Assembly (NCBI GenBank): GCA_905209075.1
Contig: CAJLRL010000006.1
Location: 1-64,000 of the forward strand
Direction: 5' to 3'
Length of the DNA stretch: 64,000 nt
Origin: an uncultured Lachnospiraceae bacterium
Lineage (GTDB): Bacteria; Bacillota; Clostridia; Lachnospirales; Lachnospiraceae
Shown piece after piece: positions 34,357-42,694 of this stretch. The notes under the pieces are model-generated. The model was not told where the DNA came from, did no database searches, and was given only the letters and a program-made list of their open reading frames with translations. Both the position numbers and the translations under genes were made by a program. The stretch's first letter is position 1. The number at the start of each line of letters is the position of its first letter.

Positions 34357-35498
34357 ACATGAACAACGAAGAGGCGTTAGGAATCATTTTCCCTAACAGC
34401 TATGACAGCCTTATCCCGGAGCTTGTATCGGAGAGACTTATGGCTTCAATTCCATTTGCAGGCCGTTACAGAGTATGTGATTTTATGCTTTCGAGCATGG
34501 TACATAGCGGAATAGACAATATCTCACTTCTCGTAAAGCATAATTACCATTCTTTGATGGATCATCTTGGATCAGGCCAGGAATTTGACCTTGCGAGAAA
34601 AAACGGAGGACTTAACATTGTTCCGCCATTCGCACAGCGCCAGATCAAGGTTTATACAGGTCGTATAGAGGCATTGATGAGCCTTAAAGGGTATTTGAAT
34701 AAATGTGCACAGAAATACGTCATAATGGCAGATTCAAATTATGTGTTTAATTTTGATTTCAGGGAATTGATCGAAGCTCACAAAAAGAGTGGTGCAGATA
34801 TTACGATGATGTACCGCAGACAGGAAATCCCGAAGGCATTTTTAAAACCTAATTCAAATTACAATGAGCTTTATTATACACTCGATACAGATGGTGATAA
34901 AGTTGAAAAAATATATATAAATGCAAAAGATAGCGGAAAAGTTGATTTTTGCATGAATATATATATAATGGAAAGAGAAAAAATGCTCCGTCTTGTCGAT
35001 GATGCGTATGTGCATGGATATTCATACTTCACAAGAGATCTTCTTGCACCAAATACACAGACATTAAAGATCTATGCGTTTGAGTTTACTGGATATGCAT
35101 CACAGATAACAGACATGAAGAGTTATTTTGAAGAAAACATGAAGCTTCTCGATGAGGAAAACAGAAACGCATTGTTTGCCAGCGGAAATTCTATCTATAC
35201 AAAGATCAGGGATGATAATCCAACCAGATATATAAATGGTTCAAAGGCGAAAAACGTTATGGTTGCCGATGGATGTGTAATAGAGGGAGATATTGAGAAC
35301 AGCATATTATCAAGAGGTGTAAAGATTGGCAAAGGTGCAAAGGTCAAAAATTGCATTCTCATGCAGGATACAGTCATTGAGGATGGCGCATATCTTGAAT
35401 ATGTGATAACTGACAAAAATGTCCGTGTATCGAGAAACAGATCACTTACGGGAAATGATTCATTCCAGGTGTATGTGGCAAAGGGTCAGACCGTATAA
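34350..35498 (+). CDS. glgD: GlgD, non-catalytic glucose-1-phosphate adenylyltransferase homologue
   Basis: This 382-residue paralogue of GlgC has the same two-domain layout. The GGXGXRL nucleotide loop is missing: after MNNEEALGIIFPN it runs directly to SIPFAGRYRVCDF. The C-terminal hexapeptide repeats remain (VIEGDIENSILSRGVKIGKGA). In Bacillus, GlgD binds GlgC and raises its activity, so a regulatory subunit role is likely. AGGAG before the ATG at 34350 lies within the last codons of glgC. The asp23-like gene follows 22 bases later. Confidence 0.93.
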   Translation: MLNMNNEEALGIIFPNSYDSLIPELVSERLMASIPFAGRYRVCDFMLSSMVHSGIDNISLLVKHNYHSLMDHLGSGQEFDLARKNGGLNIVPPFAQRQIKVYTGRIEALMSLKGYLNKCAQKYVIMADSNYVFNFDFRELIEAHKKSGADITMMYRRQEIPKAFLKPNSNYNELYYTLDTDGDKVEKIYINAKDSGKVDFCMNIYIMEREKMLRLVDDAYVHGYSYFTRDLLAPNTQTLKIYAFEFTGYASQITDMKSYFEENMKLLDEENRNALFASGNSIYTKIRDDNPTRYINGSKAKNVMVADGCVIEGDIENSILSRGVKIGKGAKVKNCILMQDTVIEDGAYLEYVITDKNVRVSRNRSLTGNDSFQVYVAKGQTV

Positions 35499-35520
35499 GC
35501 TTTAAGGAGGATTACAGAGC

Positions 35521-35895
35521 ATGGCAGAAAGTAGAAAGACATTTAATATCAAATCCGATCAGCCAGGTGAAGTTAAAATTGCCGATGAGGTAGTAGCTAT
35601 AATCGCAGGACTTGCAACTACAGAAGTAGAGGGTGTAAGTTCTATGGCGGGAAATATCACAAATGAGATAGTAAGCAGACTGGGAATGAAAAGCCTCTCA
35701 AAAGGAATTCAGGTAGAAGTTTCTGATAACGAGGTTATGGTTGATGTTGCAATCAATATTGCATACGGATACAGTATCCCGGATGTGTCTACAAAGGTTC
35801 AGGAAAAAGTTAAGACAACGATCGAGAGCATGACAGGTCTTGAAGTTGCAAAAATAAATGTCCGCATTGCAAGTGTTGATATGGGCGAAAACTAA
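35521..35895 (+). CDS. Asp23/Gls24-family protein (YqhY-like)
   Basis: This 124-residue Asp23-domain protein has GEVKIADEVVAIIAGLATTEVEGVSSM-type N-terminus, VDVAINIAYGYSIPDVSTKVQEKVK, and VAKINVRIASVDM at the end. Position directly upstream of nusB matches yqhY of B. subtilis, whose product is linked to control of fatty-acid/acetyl-CoA carboxylase activity; the exact function here is unknown. AAGGAGG precedes the ATG. A hairpin and a probable new promoter separate it from nusB. Confidence 0.88.
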   Translation: MAESRKTFNIKSDQPGEVKIADEVVAIIAGLATTEVEGVSSMAGNITNEIVSRLGMKSLSKGIQVEVSDNEVMVDVAINIAYGYSIPDVSTKVQEKVKTTIESMTGLEVAKINVRIASVDMGEN

Positions 35896-35901
35896 AAGTT
35901 C

Positions 35902-35957
35902 TTTGTAAATAGGCAGATTTGTAGTATAATTAAGGATGTCGTAAAGACATCCTTAAT
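35902..35957 (+). promoter_or_regulatory. nusB-operon promoter and 5' hairpin
   Basis: TTTGTA (35902-35907) and TATAAT (35925-35930) are 17 bases apart. A perfect 12-bp hairpin ATTAAGGATGTC/GACATCCTTAAT (35929-35940 and 35946-35957) overlaps the -10 box and the start of the leader. It could terminate the upstream transcript or stabilise the new 5' end. Its T tail is weak. Confidence 0.55.
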
Positions 35958-35990
35958 TTATAAGTATATGAAATTATGAGAGGAAATTAC

Positions 35991-36386
35991 ATGACAAGAA
36001 GTAAGATAAGAGAAAATGTTTTTAAAATGCTTTTCAGGGCAGAATTTCACGATGCAGACGATATGAAGGAACAACTTGATCTGTTTGATGAAGAACTGGA
36101 AAATCCGTCTGAGAGTGAGCTTTTTTATATCAACTCAAAGAGCAAAGGGATTTTGGAACATATAGATGAGATTGATGCTTTGATCAATGAAAAATCAACC
36201 GGATGGAAGACAAGCAGAATGGCAAAGGTTGATCTGTCTATTATTAGAATAGCAGTATATGAAATAAAATACGAGGATGATATTCCGTTCAAGGTTTCTG
36301 TGAATGAAGCTGTAGAACTTGCAAAGAAATATGGTGCAGATGAGTCACCAGCGTTCGTAAACGGAATACTGGCTAAGTTTGCATGA
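35991..36386 (+). CDS. nusB: Transcription antitermination factor NusB
   Basis: This 131-residue all-helical protein binds boxA RNA with NusE in rRNA antitermination. TRSKIRENVFKMLFRAEF (N-terminus), WKTSRMAKVDLSIIRIAVYEI and VSVNEAVELAKKYGADESPAFVNGILAK are family hallmarks. AGAGGAA at 35979-35985 favours the ATG at 35991 over 35976. It overlaps xseA by the ATGA arrangement. Confidence 0.95.
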   Translation: MTRSKIRENVFKMLFRAEFHDADDMKEQLDLFDEELENPSESELFYINSKSKGILEHIDEIDALINEKSTGWKTSRMAKVDLSIIRIAVYEIKYEDDIPFKVSVNEAVELAKKYGADESPAFVNGILAKFA

Positions 36387-37591
36387 GAAAAAATATCTAT
36401 CCGGTAGGGCAGGTTAATAAATATATCAAAAATATGTTTGCGCAGGATTTTATGCTGCACCTTATTTCTATAAAGGGTGAAGTGTCGAACTGCAAGTATC
36501 ATACAAGTGGCCACATATATTTCACTCTTAAGGATAAAGCAGGTGCAATGTCAGCTGTAATGTTTGCAGGCAATGCGAAAAATATGACCTTTAGGATGAA
36601 AGATGGGGATCAGGTTGTTGTCACGGGATCTGTAGAAGTTTATGAAAAAATGGGAACTTATCAGATATATGCAAGACAGATAGAACTTGATGGTGAAGGA
36701 AATCTTTATTTAAGATTTGAACAGCTGAAAAAAGAACTTGAAGAGATGGGAATGTTTGCCGCAGAATATAAAAGACCAATTCCAAAATATGCCGGAAAAA
36801 TTGGTGTAGTCACGGCACAAACAGGAGCTGCTATACAGGATATCAGGAATATTTCGGGCAGGAGAAACCCATATGTACAGCTTATTTTGTACCCGGCACT
36901 TGTGCAGGGAGAAGGAGCGGCTCAAAGCATAGTAAATGGTATACATGCATTAGACCGGATGGGGCTTGATATCATAATAGTAGGAAGAGGCGGCGGCTCA
37001 ATAGAGGATCTGTGGGCTTTTAACGAAGAAATAGTTGCAAGGGCGATATTTGAATGTAATACGCCTGTTATTTCTGCTGTGGGTCATGAGACAGACTGGA
37101 CGATAGCAGATTTTGTATCTGACAGGAGAGCACCTACACCATCGGCAGCAGCAGAGCTCGCAGTGTTTGATTACAGACAGATGATAGATCAGCTGTCTAA
37201 TATAAAAAAGAGAATGGACAGTAATTTGTCTGGTAAAATAGAATTTTATCGGGAAAGGTTATCGCATATAAAGACAAGGGTTTCTTATTTAAGCCCGGCA
37301 AACAGGCTTAATGAAAACCGTAAACGGCTGGCTGATCTCGAGGAGCGTCTGTTATTACTGATGCAACAGCAGATTAAGGATAAAAGGCAGAAGCTTATTA
37401 TGTTAGGTACAAGGCTTGATGCAGATTCGCCTGTAAAAAAGCTGAGTCAGGGTTATGCCTATGTGTCAAAGGAAGACGGCAGGAATATACACAGTGCAGC
37501 AGATATAACGTGCGGTGATAATATAGATATATATCTGATAGACGGCAGGGCAAAAGCTGTTATTTCGGAGGTGGATTTAAATGAGCGATGA
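36383..37591 (+). CDS. xseA: Exodeoxyribonuclease VII large subunit
   Basis: This 402-residue large subunit of the single-strand exonuclease has an N-terminal OB fold (YPVGQVNKYIKNMF through GQVV-type strands, about 1-95) and a catalytic domain with TAQTGAAIQDI, IIVGRGGGSIEDLWAFNEE and ISAVGHETDWTIADFVSD. A C-terminal coiled coil for XseB binding starts near 270. It starts within the last codons of nusB and overlaps xseB by eleven bases. Confidence 0.96.
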   Translation: MRKNIYPVGQVNKYIKNMFAQDFMLHLISIKGEVSNCKYHTSGHIYFTLKDKAGAMSAVMFAGNAKNMTFRMKDGDQVVVTGSVEVYEKMGTYQIYARQIELDGEGNLYLRFEQLKKELEEMGMFAAEYKRPIPKYAGKIGVVTAQTGAAIQDIRNISGRRNPYVQLILYPALVQGEGAAQSIVNGIHALDRMGLDIIIVGRGGGSIEDLWAFNEEIVARAIFECNTPVISAVGHETDWTIADFVSDRRAPTPSAAAELAVFDYRQMIDQLSNIKKRMDSNLSGKIEFYRERLSHIKTRVSYLSPANRLNENRKRLADLEERLLLLMQQQIKDKRQKLIMLGTRLDADSPVKKLSQGYAYVSKEDGRNIHSAADITCGDNIDIYLIDGRAKAVISEVDLNER

Positions 37592-37790
37592 TAATATTAC
37601 ATTAGAAGAGCGCTTCACAAAATTAGAAGAAATAGTTAAGAAAATGGAAGATCCTGATGTGTCACTTGATGAATCATTTGAATTGTACAAAGCAGGACTT
37701 GATGAAATAAAAAATGCGGGCAGCATGCTTGACGGAATGGAAAAGTCTATGCTTGTTTTGAATGAGCAGGGCGAACTGGAGGAATTTTAA
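37581..37790 (+). CDS. xseB: Exodeoxyribonuclease VII small subunit
   Basis: This 69-residue helical protein has the family pattern LEERFTKLEEIVKKMEDPDVSLDESFELYKAG (landmarks). It binds XseA as multiple small subunits. GGAGGTGG upstream lies inside xseA, and the start overlaps the xseA stop. It shares the A of TAATG with ispA. Confidence 0.95.
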   Translation: MSDDNITLEERFTKLEEIVKKMEDPDVSLDESFELYKAGLDEIKNAGSMLDGMEKSMLVLNEQGELEEF

Positions 37791-38683
37791 TGGACTTCTC
37801 AAAGGAGCTTGAAGCAAAAGTTACAAGCATAAATGAAAGAATATATGCCTTTCTTCCAAAAGAGGAAGGCTATCAGAAAACAATCTTTGAAGCTATGAGA
37901 TATAGCATTTTAGCAGGAGGCAAGAGACTTCGCCCAATGCTGATGGAAGAGACTTATAAATTGTTCGGAGGAACAGGAAAAATCATCGAACCTTTTATGG
38001 CAGCGATCGAGATGATACATACATACTCATTAGTACATGATGATCTTCCGGCAATGGATAATGATGAATATAGACGTGGCAAAAAGACAACGCATAAAGT
38101 ATATGGTGAGGCTATGGCGATTCTTGCAGGTGATGCCCTTTTAAATTATGCATTTGAGACAGCAACGCTTGCATTTGATATAGAGCCTGAAAACAAAAAT
38201 ACAGGCAGGGCACTTCGCATTCTTGCCCAAAAGGCCGGTGTATATGGAATGGTAGGAGGTCAGGTTGTAGATGTTGAGAGTGAAAAAACAGGTACAGACA
38301 TCACAAGAGAAAAACTTGACTTTATATATAGATTAAAAACAAGTGCACTTATAGAAAGCTCAATGATGATAGGAGCAGTTCTTGCCGGTGCAGATTCAGA
38401 TCAGATCGATATAATAGAAAAAACAGCCAGTAAACTTGGGCTGGCGTTTCAGATACAGGATGATATTTTAGATGTCACAAGTACGCTGGAGGTACTTGGA
38501 AAGCCAATAGGCAGTGACGAAAAAAATAACAAGGTAACATATGTTACCTTTGAAGGATTGGATAAAGCTTCAAAAGATGTAGAAACTATATCAAAAGAGG
38601 CAGAAAAACTTCTTGATAGCTTCGAAGGAGATAAAGAATTCCTGAAAGGTCTTTTTGAGTATCTGATCCATCGGGAGAAATAG
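37790..38683 (+). CDS. ispA: Geranylgeranyl/farnesyl diphosphate synthase
   Basis: This 297-residue short-chain trans-prenyl synthase has the first Asp-rich motif DDLPAMDND (about 84-92) and the second QDDILDVTS (about 225). GGKRLRPML marks the substrate site. By context next to dxs and length, the main product is probably farnesyl diphosphate. It sits between xseB (one-base overlap) and dxs (one-base gap), the conserved clostridial arrangement. Confidence 0.94.
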   Translation: MDFSKELEAKVTSINERIYAFLPKEEGYQKTIFEAMRYSILAGGKRLRPMLMEETYKLFGGTGKIIEPFMAAIEMIHTYSLVHDDLPAMDNDEYRRGKKTTHKVYGEAMAILAGDALLNYAFETATLAFDIEPENKNTGRALRILAQKAGVYGMVGGQVVDVESEKTGTDITREKLDFIYRLKTSALIESSMMIGAVLAGADSDQIDIIEKTASKLGLAFQIQDDILDVTSTLEVLGKPIGSDEKNNKVTYVTFEGLDKASKDVETISKEAEKLLDSFEGDKEFLKGLFEYLIHREK

Positions 38684-38684
38684 T

Positions 38685-40544
38685 ATGGTACTTGATAAAA
38701 TTAAAAAAGCAAATGACATAAAAAAATTGTCACCGCAGGAAGTTGATATTTTACGTGATGAAATCCGTGAGTTCCTAATAGACAGCATATCTGTAACAGG
38801 AGGTCATCTTGCTTCAAACTTAGGAGTTGTTGAGCTTACTATGGCTCTTCATTTATCGCTGGATCTTCCAACGGACAAGATCGTGTGGGATGTCGGACAC
38901 CAGTCATATACCCACAAGATCCTGACAGGCAGAAAAGATGGTTTTGCAAGCTTGCGCAAGTTTGGTGGAATGAGTGGTTTTCCAAAGACTGATGAAAGTG
39001 ACTGTGACTGCTTTAACACAGGACATAGTTCTACTTCAATATCGGCAGGACTGGGACTTGCAATGGCAAGACAGATAACCGGTGATGATTACTATGTTGT
39101 GTCGGTAATAGGTGATGGAGCGCTTACCGGCGGAATGGCATATGAGGCACTAAATAACGCCTCAAGCATAGAGTCTAACTTTATAATTGTGTTAAATGAT
39201 AATAATATGTCAATATCTGAAAACGTAGGCGGTGTGAGCCATTATCTGTCAGGATTCAGGACAGCAGATGCTTACAGGGATCTAAAAAATAACGTTATGA
39301 ATTCATTAAACCAGATCCCGGTATATGGTGAGCGGATGGTTAAGCGCATCAGGAACACGAAGAGCAGCATAAAGCAGCTTTTCATACCGGGAATGTTTTT
39401 TGAAGAGATGGGGATTATATATCTTGGTCCGGTTGATGGAAGTGATATAGGTGAGATGTGCCGGATATTTGAGGAAGCAAAGCGTGTGGATGGTCCGGTG
39501 CTTGTACATGTGATCACAAAAAAAGGTGCAGGATATCTTCCAGCAGAAAAATTCCCGTCAAGATTCCACGGAGCAGAGCCTTTTGATATAGCAACGGGGC
39601 TTCCTAAAAACAAACGTACAAAGGCAAATTATACGGATGTTTTCTCAACTGTCATGGTAAAGGCAGGGGAACGCAACGAAAAGCTGGTTGCAATAACCGC
39701 AGCTATGGCGGATGGAACCGGTTTAAGGCGTTATAGAAGATGCTATCCCAAGCGTTTTTTTGATGTAGGCATAGCCGAAGGACATGCTGTAACGTTTGCC
39801 GCAGGATTGGCAAAAGCGGGACTTATCCCTGTATTTGCTGTGTATTCATCATTTTTACAGAGAGGCTTTGACCAGATCATACATGATGTGTGTATCCAGA
39901 AGCTTCATGTTATATTTGCTATAGACCGCGCCGGTCTTGTAGGAAGTGATGGCGAAACGCATCAGGGGATCTTTGATATATCATATTTATCTCAGATACC
40001 GAATATGACAGTACTTGCTCCAAAGAATAAATGGGAGCTTTCTGATATGATGAAGTTTGCGATAGATTTTGATGGCCCGATCGCAATACGATATCCAAGG
40101 GGATTGGCGTATGATGGTCTGAAGGAATACAGAAGTCCTATACGTTTTGCAAAGAGTGAGACTATATTTAAGGGGACAGATGTAGCTATACTTGCACTTG
40201 GAAGCATGGTAAAGACAGCAGAGACAGTGTGCAGGATACTAAAAGAGCATGGTATAACAGCAACGCTTATAAATGCCCGGTTCGCAAAACCGTTTGATGG
40301 AGAGGTTATAAAATCGCTTACAGCATACCATCATACGATCGTCACAATGGAAGAAAATGTAAAAAGCGCCGGCTTCGGTGAACATGTTGCAGAGTATCTG
40401 GAAGATAACGGAATAGATCTGAAACTTATAAATATTTCAATACCGGATGCTTATGTGGAACATGGAAATGTAGATAAACTTAAAGAAATGCTTAAAATAG
40501 ATGCTCTGTCTGTAGCAGACAGAATAATTAATGAGGTACTATGA
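38685..40544 (+). CDS. dxs: 1-deoxy-D-xylulose-5-phosphate synthase
   Basis: This 619-residue thiamine-diphosphate enzyme combines pyruvate and glyceraldehyde 3-phosphate, the first step of the MEP isoprenoid pathway. VWDVGHQSYTHKILTGR (about 67-83), the ThDP motif GDGALTGGMAYEALNNA, and the transketolase pyrimidine domain (GIAEGHAVTFAAGLA) are intact. A C-terminal domain is complete. It overlaps tlyA by ATGA. Upstream ispA gives a functional isoprenoid pair. Confidence 0.97.
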   Translation: MVLDKIKKANDIKKLSPQEVDILRDEIREFLIDSISVTGGHLASNLGVVELTMALHLSLDLPTDKIVWDVGHQSYTHKILTGRKDGFASLRKFGGMSGFPKTDESDCDCFNTGHSSTSISAGLGLAMARQITGDDYYVVSVIGDGALTGGMAYEALNNASSIESNFIIVLNDNNMSISENVGGVSHYLSGFRTADAYRDLKNNVMNSLNQIPVYGERMVKRIRNTKSSIKQLFIPGMFFEEMGIIYLGPVDGSDIGEMCRIFEEAKRVDGPVLVHVITKKGAGYLPAEKFPSRFHGAEPFDIATGLPKNKRTKANYTDVFSTVMVKAGERNEKLVAITAAMADGTGLRRYRRCYPKRFFDVGIAEGHAVTFAAGLAKAGLIPVFAVYSSFLQRGFDQIIHDVCIQKLHVIFAIDRAGLVGSDGETHQGIFDISYLSQIPNMTVLAPKNKWELSDMMKFAIDFDGPIAIRYPRGLAYDGLKEYRSPIRFAKSETIFKGTDVAILALGSMVKTAETVCRILKEHGITATLINARFAKPFDGEVIKSLTAYHHTIVTMEENVKSAGFGEHVAEYLEDNGIDLKLINISIPDAYVEHGNVDKLKEMLKIDALSVADRIINEVL

Positions 40545-41347
40545 AAGAAAGATTAGATGTATTACTTGTAAACAGAGGACTGGCTCCTTCAAGGGAAAAA
40601 GCAAAAACCATGATAATGGAAGGAAATGTTTTTGTAAACAATAACAGGGAAGACAAGGCAGGCTCTACTTTTCCGGATGACTGCAATATCGAAATCCATG
40701 GGAAAACACTTCAGTATGTAAGCCGTGGAGGACTTAAGCTTGAAAAGGCGATGAAACACTTTGATATAAGTCTTGACGGAAAAGTGTGTATGGATATAGG
40801 TGCATCGACAGGCGGATTTACAGACTGTATGCTGCAGAATGGTGCGGTAAAGGTTTATTCGGTTGATGTCGGATACGGACAGTTTGCATGGAAGCTCCGT
40901 CAGGATGAGAGGGTTGTCTGCATGGAAAAGACAAATATCAGGTATGTCACGCCTGATGACATAGATGATGAGCTCGATTTTGCATCGGTTGATGTTTCGT
41001 TTATTTCCCTGACAAAAGTGCTTATACCGGCAAGGGCACTTCTTAAGGATAATGCAGAGATGGTATGTCTTATAAAGCCGCAATTTGAGGCGGGAAAAGA
41101 CAAAGTTGGAAAAAAAGGTGTTGTGAGGGATAAAAATGTTCATCAGGAGGTAATACAAAAGATAGTGGATTTTGCCATTGAAAACGGGTTTAGTGTATTA
41201 AATCTTGAGTATTCACCTATCAAAGGACCAGAAGGCAACATCGAATACCTTGTCCACATAAGAAAGACCAAAGATCCACAGACAGCAGACTGCGTGGACG
41301 TTACAGGAGTAGTTGAGGCAGCACACGGAGAGTTGGATAAAAAGTAA
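40541..41347 (+). CDS. tlyA: TlyA-family S4/FtsJ rRNA methyltransferase
   Basis: This 268-residue protein has an N-terminal S4 RNA-binding domain (ERLDVLLVNRGLAPSREKAK, about 2-21) and an FtsJ-type Rossmann methyltransferase domain with SAM motif DIGASTGGFTDCML (about 84-97). KPQFEAGK follows. TlyA of Mycobacterium 2'-O-methylates rRNA; clostridial homologues are annotated as TlyA-family rRNA methyltransferases or haemolysins, and the former is better supported. It shares bases with both dxs and nadK. Confidence 0.9.
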   Translation: MKERLDVLLVNRGLAPSREKAKTMIMEGNVFVNNNREDKAGSTFPDDCNIEIHGKTLQYVSRGGLKLEKAMKHFDISLDGKVCMDIGASTGGFTDCMLQNGAVKVYSVDVGYGQFAWKLRQDERVVCMEKTNIRYVTPDDIDDELDFASVDVSFISLTKVLIPARALLKDNAEMVCLIKPQFEAGKDKVGKKGVVRDKNVHQEVIQKIVDFAIENGFSVLNLEYSPIKGPEGNIEYLVHIRKTKDPQTADCVDVTGVVEAAHGELDKK

Positions 41348-42198
41348 TGAAACATTTTGTTTTGATCACGAATGCTTATAAAGATAAAGACTTCAAATTA
41401 TCTAATAAAATAATTGATTACATATGTAAAAAAGGTGGAACAGCAAAAAGCCTGATAAGTAATGTAGAATCAACAGATAACAGGGACTTTTCGATAGACG
41501 AGATCCCAAAAGATACAGAATGCATACTTGTATTAGGTGGAGATGGTACGCTTATAAGGGCTGCAACAAAGGTTGGGACGCTCCAGATACCTCTTATGGG
41601 TGTAAATTTAGGAACACTTGGGTATCTGTGTGAGGTCGAAGAAGCAACAGTCTATGATGCGGTGGACAGCCTCATGAATGATAAATATATGACAGAAAAC
41701 AGGATAATGCTTACAGGCTGTAAAAGGGGCAGCAGTGATTCGTCCGTGGCATTAAATGATATTGTCATACACAGGGCGGGAGATCTGCAGATACTAAGTC
41801 TCAAAGTATATGTAAACGGAGAATTTTTAAATAATTATCATGCTGATGGTATAATTGTTGCCACACCTACAGGCTCTACAGGATACAATATGTCGGCAGG
41901 AGGACCTATTGTTGATCCTAAGGGAGACATGCTGCTTCTTACACCTATCAATGCTCATAATTTAAATTCAAAAAGTATTGTACTTTCCGGTGATGATGTG
42001 GTAGAAATAGAAGTGTGCAGCAGGCGCATCCAGAAGGATGAAAAGGCGTGTGTAAGTTTTGACGGCGACACAAATGTAGAGTTATGTGTCGGTGACAGGT
42101 TTGAGATTGCAAAAGCCGCCAACTACACGAAAGTGTGCAAACTGCATAAGAGAAGCTTTTTAGAGATACTACGAAAAAAAATGGAGACATATGCATAG
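41347..42198 (+). CDS. nadK: NAD kinase
   Basis: This 283-residue enzyme phosphorylates NAD to NADP. The diagnostic LGGDGTLIRAA (about 60-70) and the TPTGSTGYNMSAGGPIV block (about 177-193) are present. It shares one base with tlyA at TAATG. The argR gene follows nine bases later. Confidence 0.95.
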   Translation: MKHFVLITNAYKDKDFKLSNKIIDYICKKGGTAKSLISNVESTDNRDFSIDEIPKDTECILVLGGDGTLIRAATKVGTLQIPLMGVNLGTLGYLCEVEEATVYDAVDSLMNDKYMTENRIMLTGCKRGSSDSSVALNDIVIHRAGDLQILSLKVYVNGEFLNNYHADGIIVATPTGSTGYNMSAGGPIVDPKGDMLLLTPINAHNLNSKSIVLSGDDVVEIEVCSRRIQKDEKACVSFDGDTNVELCVGDRFEIAKAANYTKVCKLHKRSFLEILRKKMETYA

Positions 42199-42207
42199 GA
42201 GAAATTC

Positions 42208-42657
42208 ATGAAGACCAACAGACAATCAAAGATTATAGAGATAATCCAGAAAAATGATGTTGAGACTCAGGAAGAACTCTCTGCATTTCTCGAGCAGGAA
42301 GGATTCCGTGTGACTCAGGCAACTGTTTCAAGAGATATACGTGAGCTTAAGCTTACAAAGATCCCGACATCCGGCGGAAAACAAAAGTATGCTGTGATCG
42401 GTGATTCAGGAGAGGCGATGGCTCAAAAATACGAGCGTGTTCTGCGTGAAGCTTTTATATCTGTTGACATGGCACAGAATATACTTGTGATTAAAACTGT
42501 AGCAGGAATGGCAAATGCAGTATGTGCAGCGATCGATGCGATGAACATGAAAGAAATAGTCGGTTCTGTAGCCGGCGATGACACGATAATGTGTGCGGTA
42601 AGAACAGTCGATGATACTCTTTTATTGATGAAAAAGATAAGAAAAATTGTAGAGTAA
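42208..42657 (+). CDS. argR: Arginine repressor
   Basis: This 149-residue ArgR/AhrC regulator has an N-terminal winged helix (QSKIIEIIQKNDVETQEEL; VTQATVSRDIRELKLTK, about 37-53) and a C-terminal arginine-binding hexamerisation domain ending VGSVAGDDTIMCAVRTVDD. It represses arginine synthesis and can activate catabolism when arginine is bound. The order argR-recN-spoIVB is conserved in spore-forming Firmicutes. Confidence 0.95.
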   Translation: MKTNRQSKIIEIIQKNDVETQEELSAFLEQEGFRVTQATVSRDIRELKLTKIPTSGGKQKYAVIGDSGEAMAQKYERVLREAFISVDMAQNILVIKTVAGMANAVCAAIDAMNMKEIVGSVAGDDTIMCAVRTVDDTLLLMKKIRKIVE

Positions 42658-42694
42658 TGTATGTTTATGTTTTGGGAGAGTGGAAGGAGACAAT

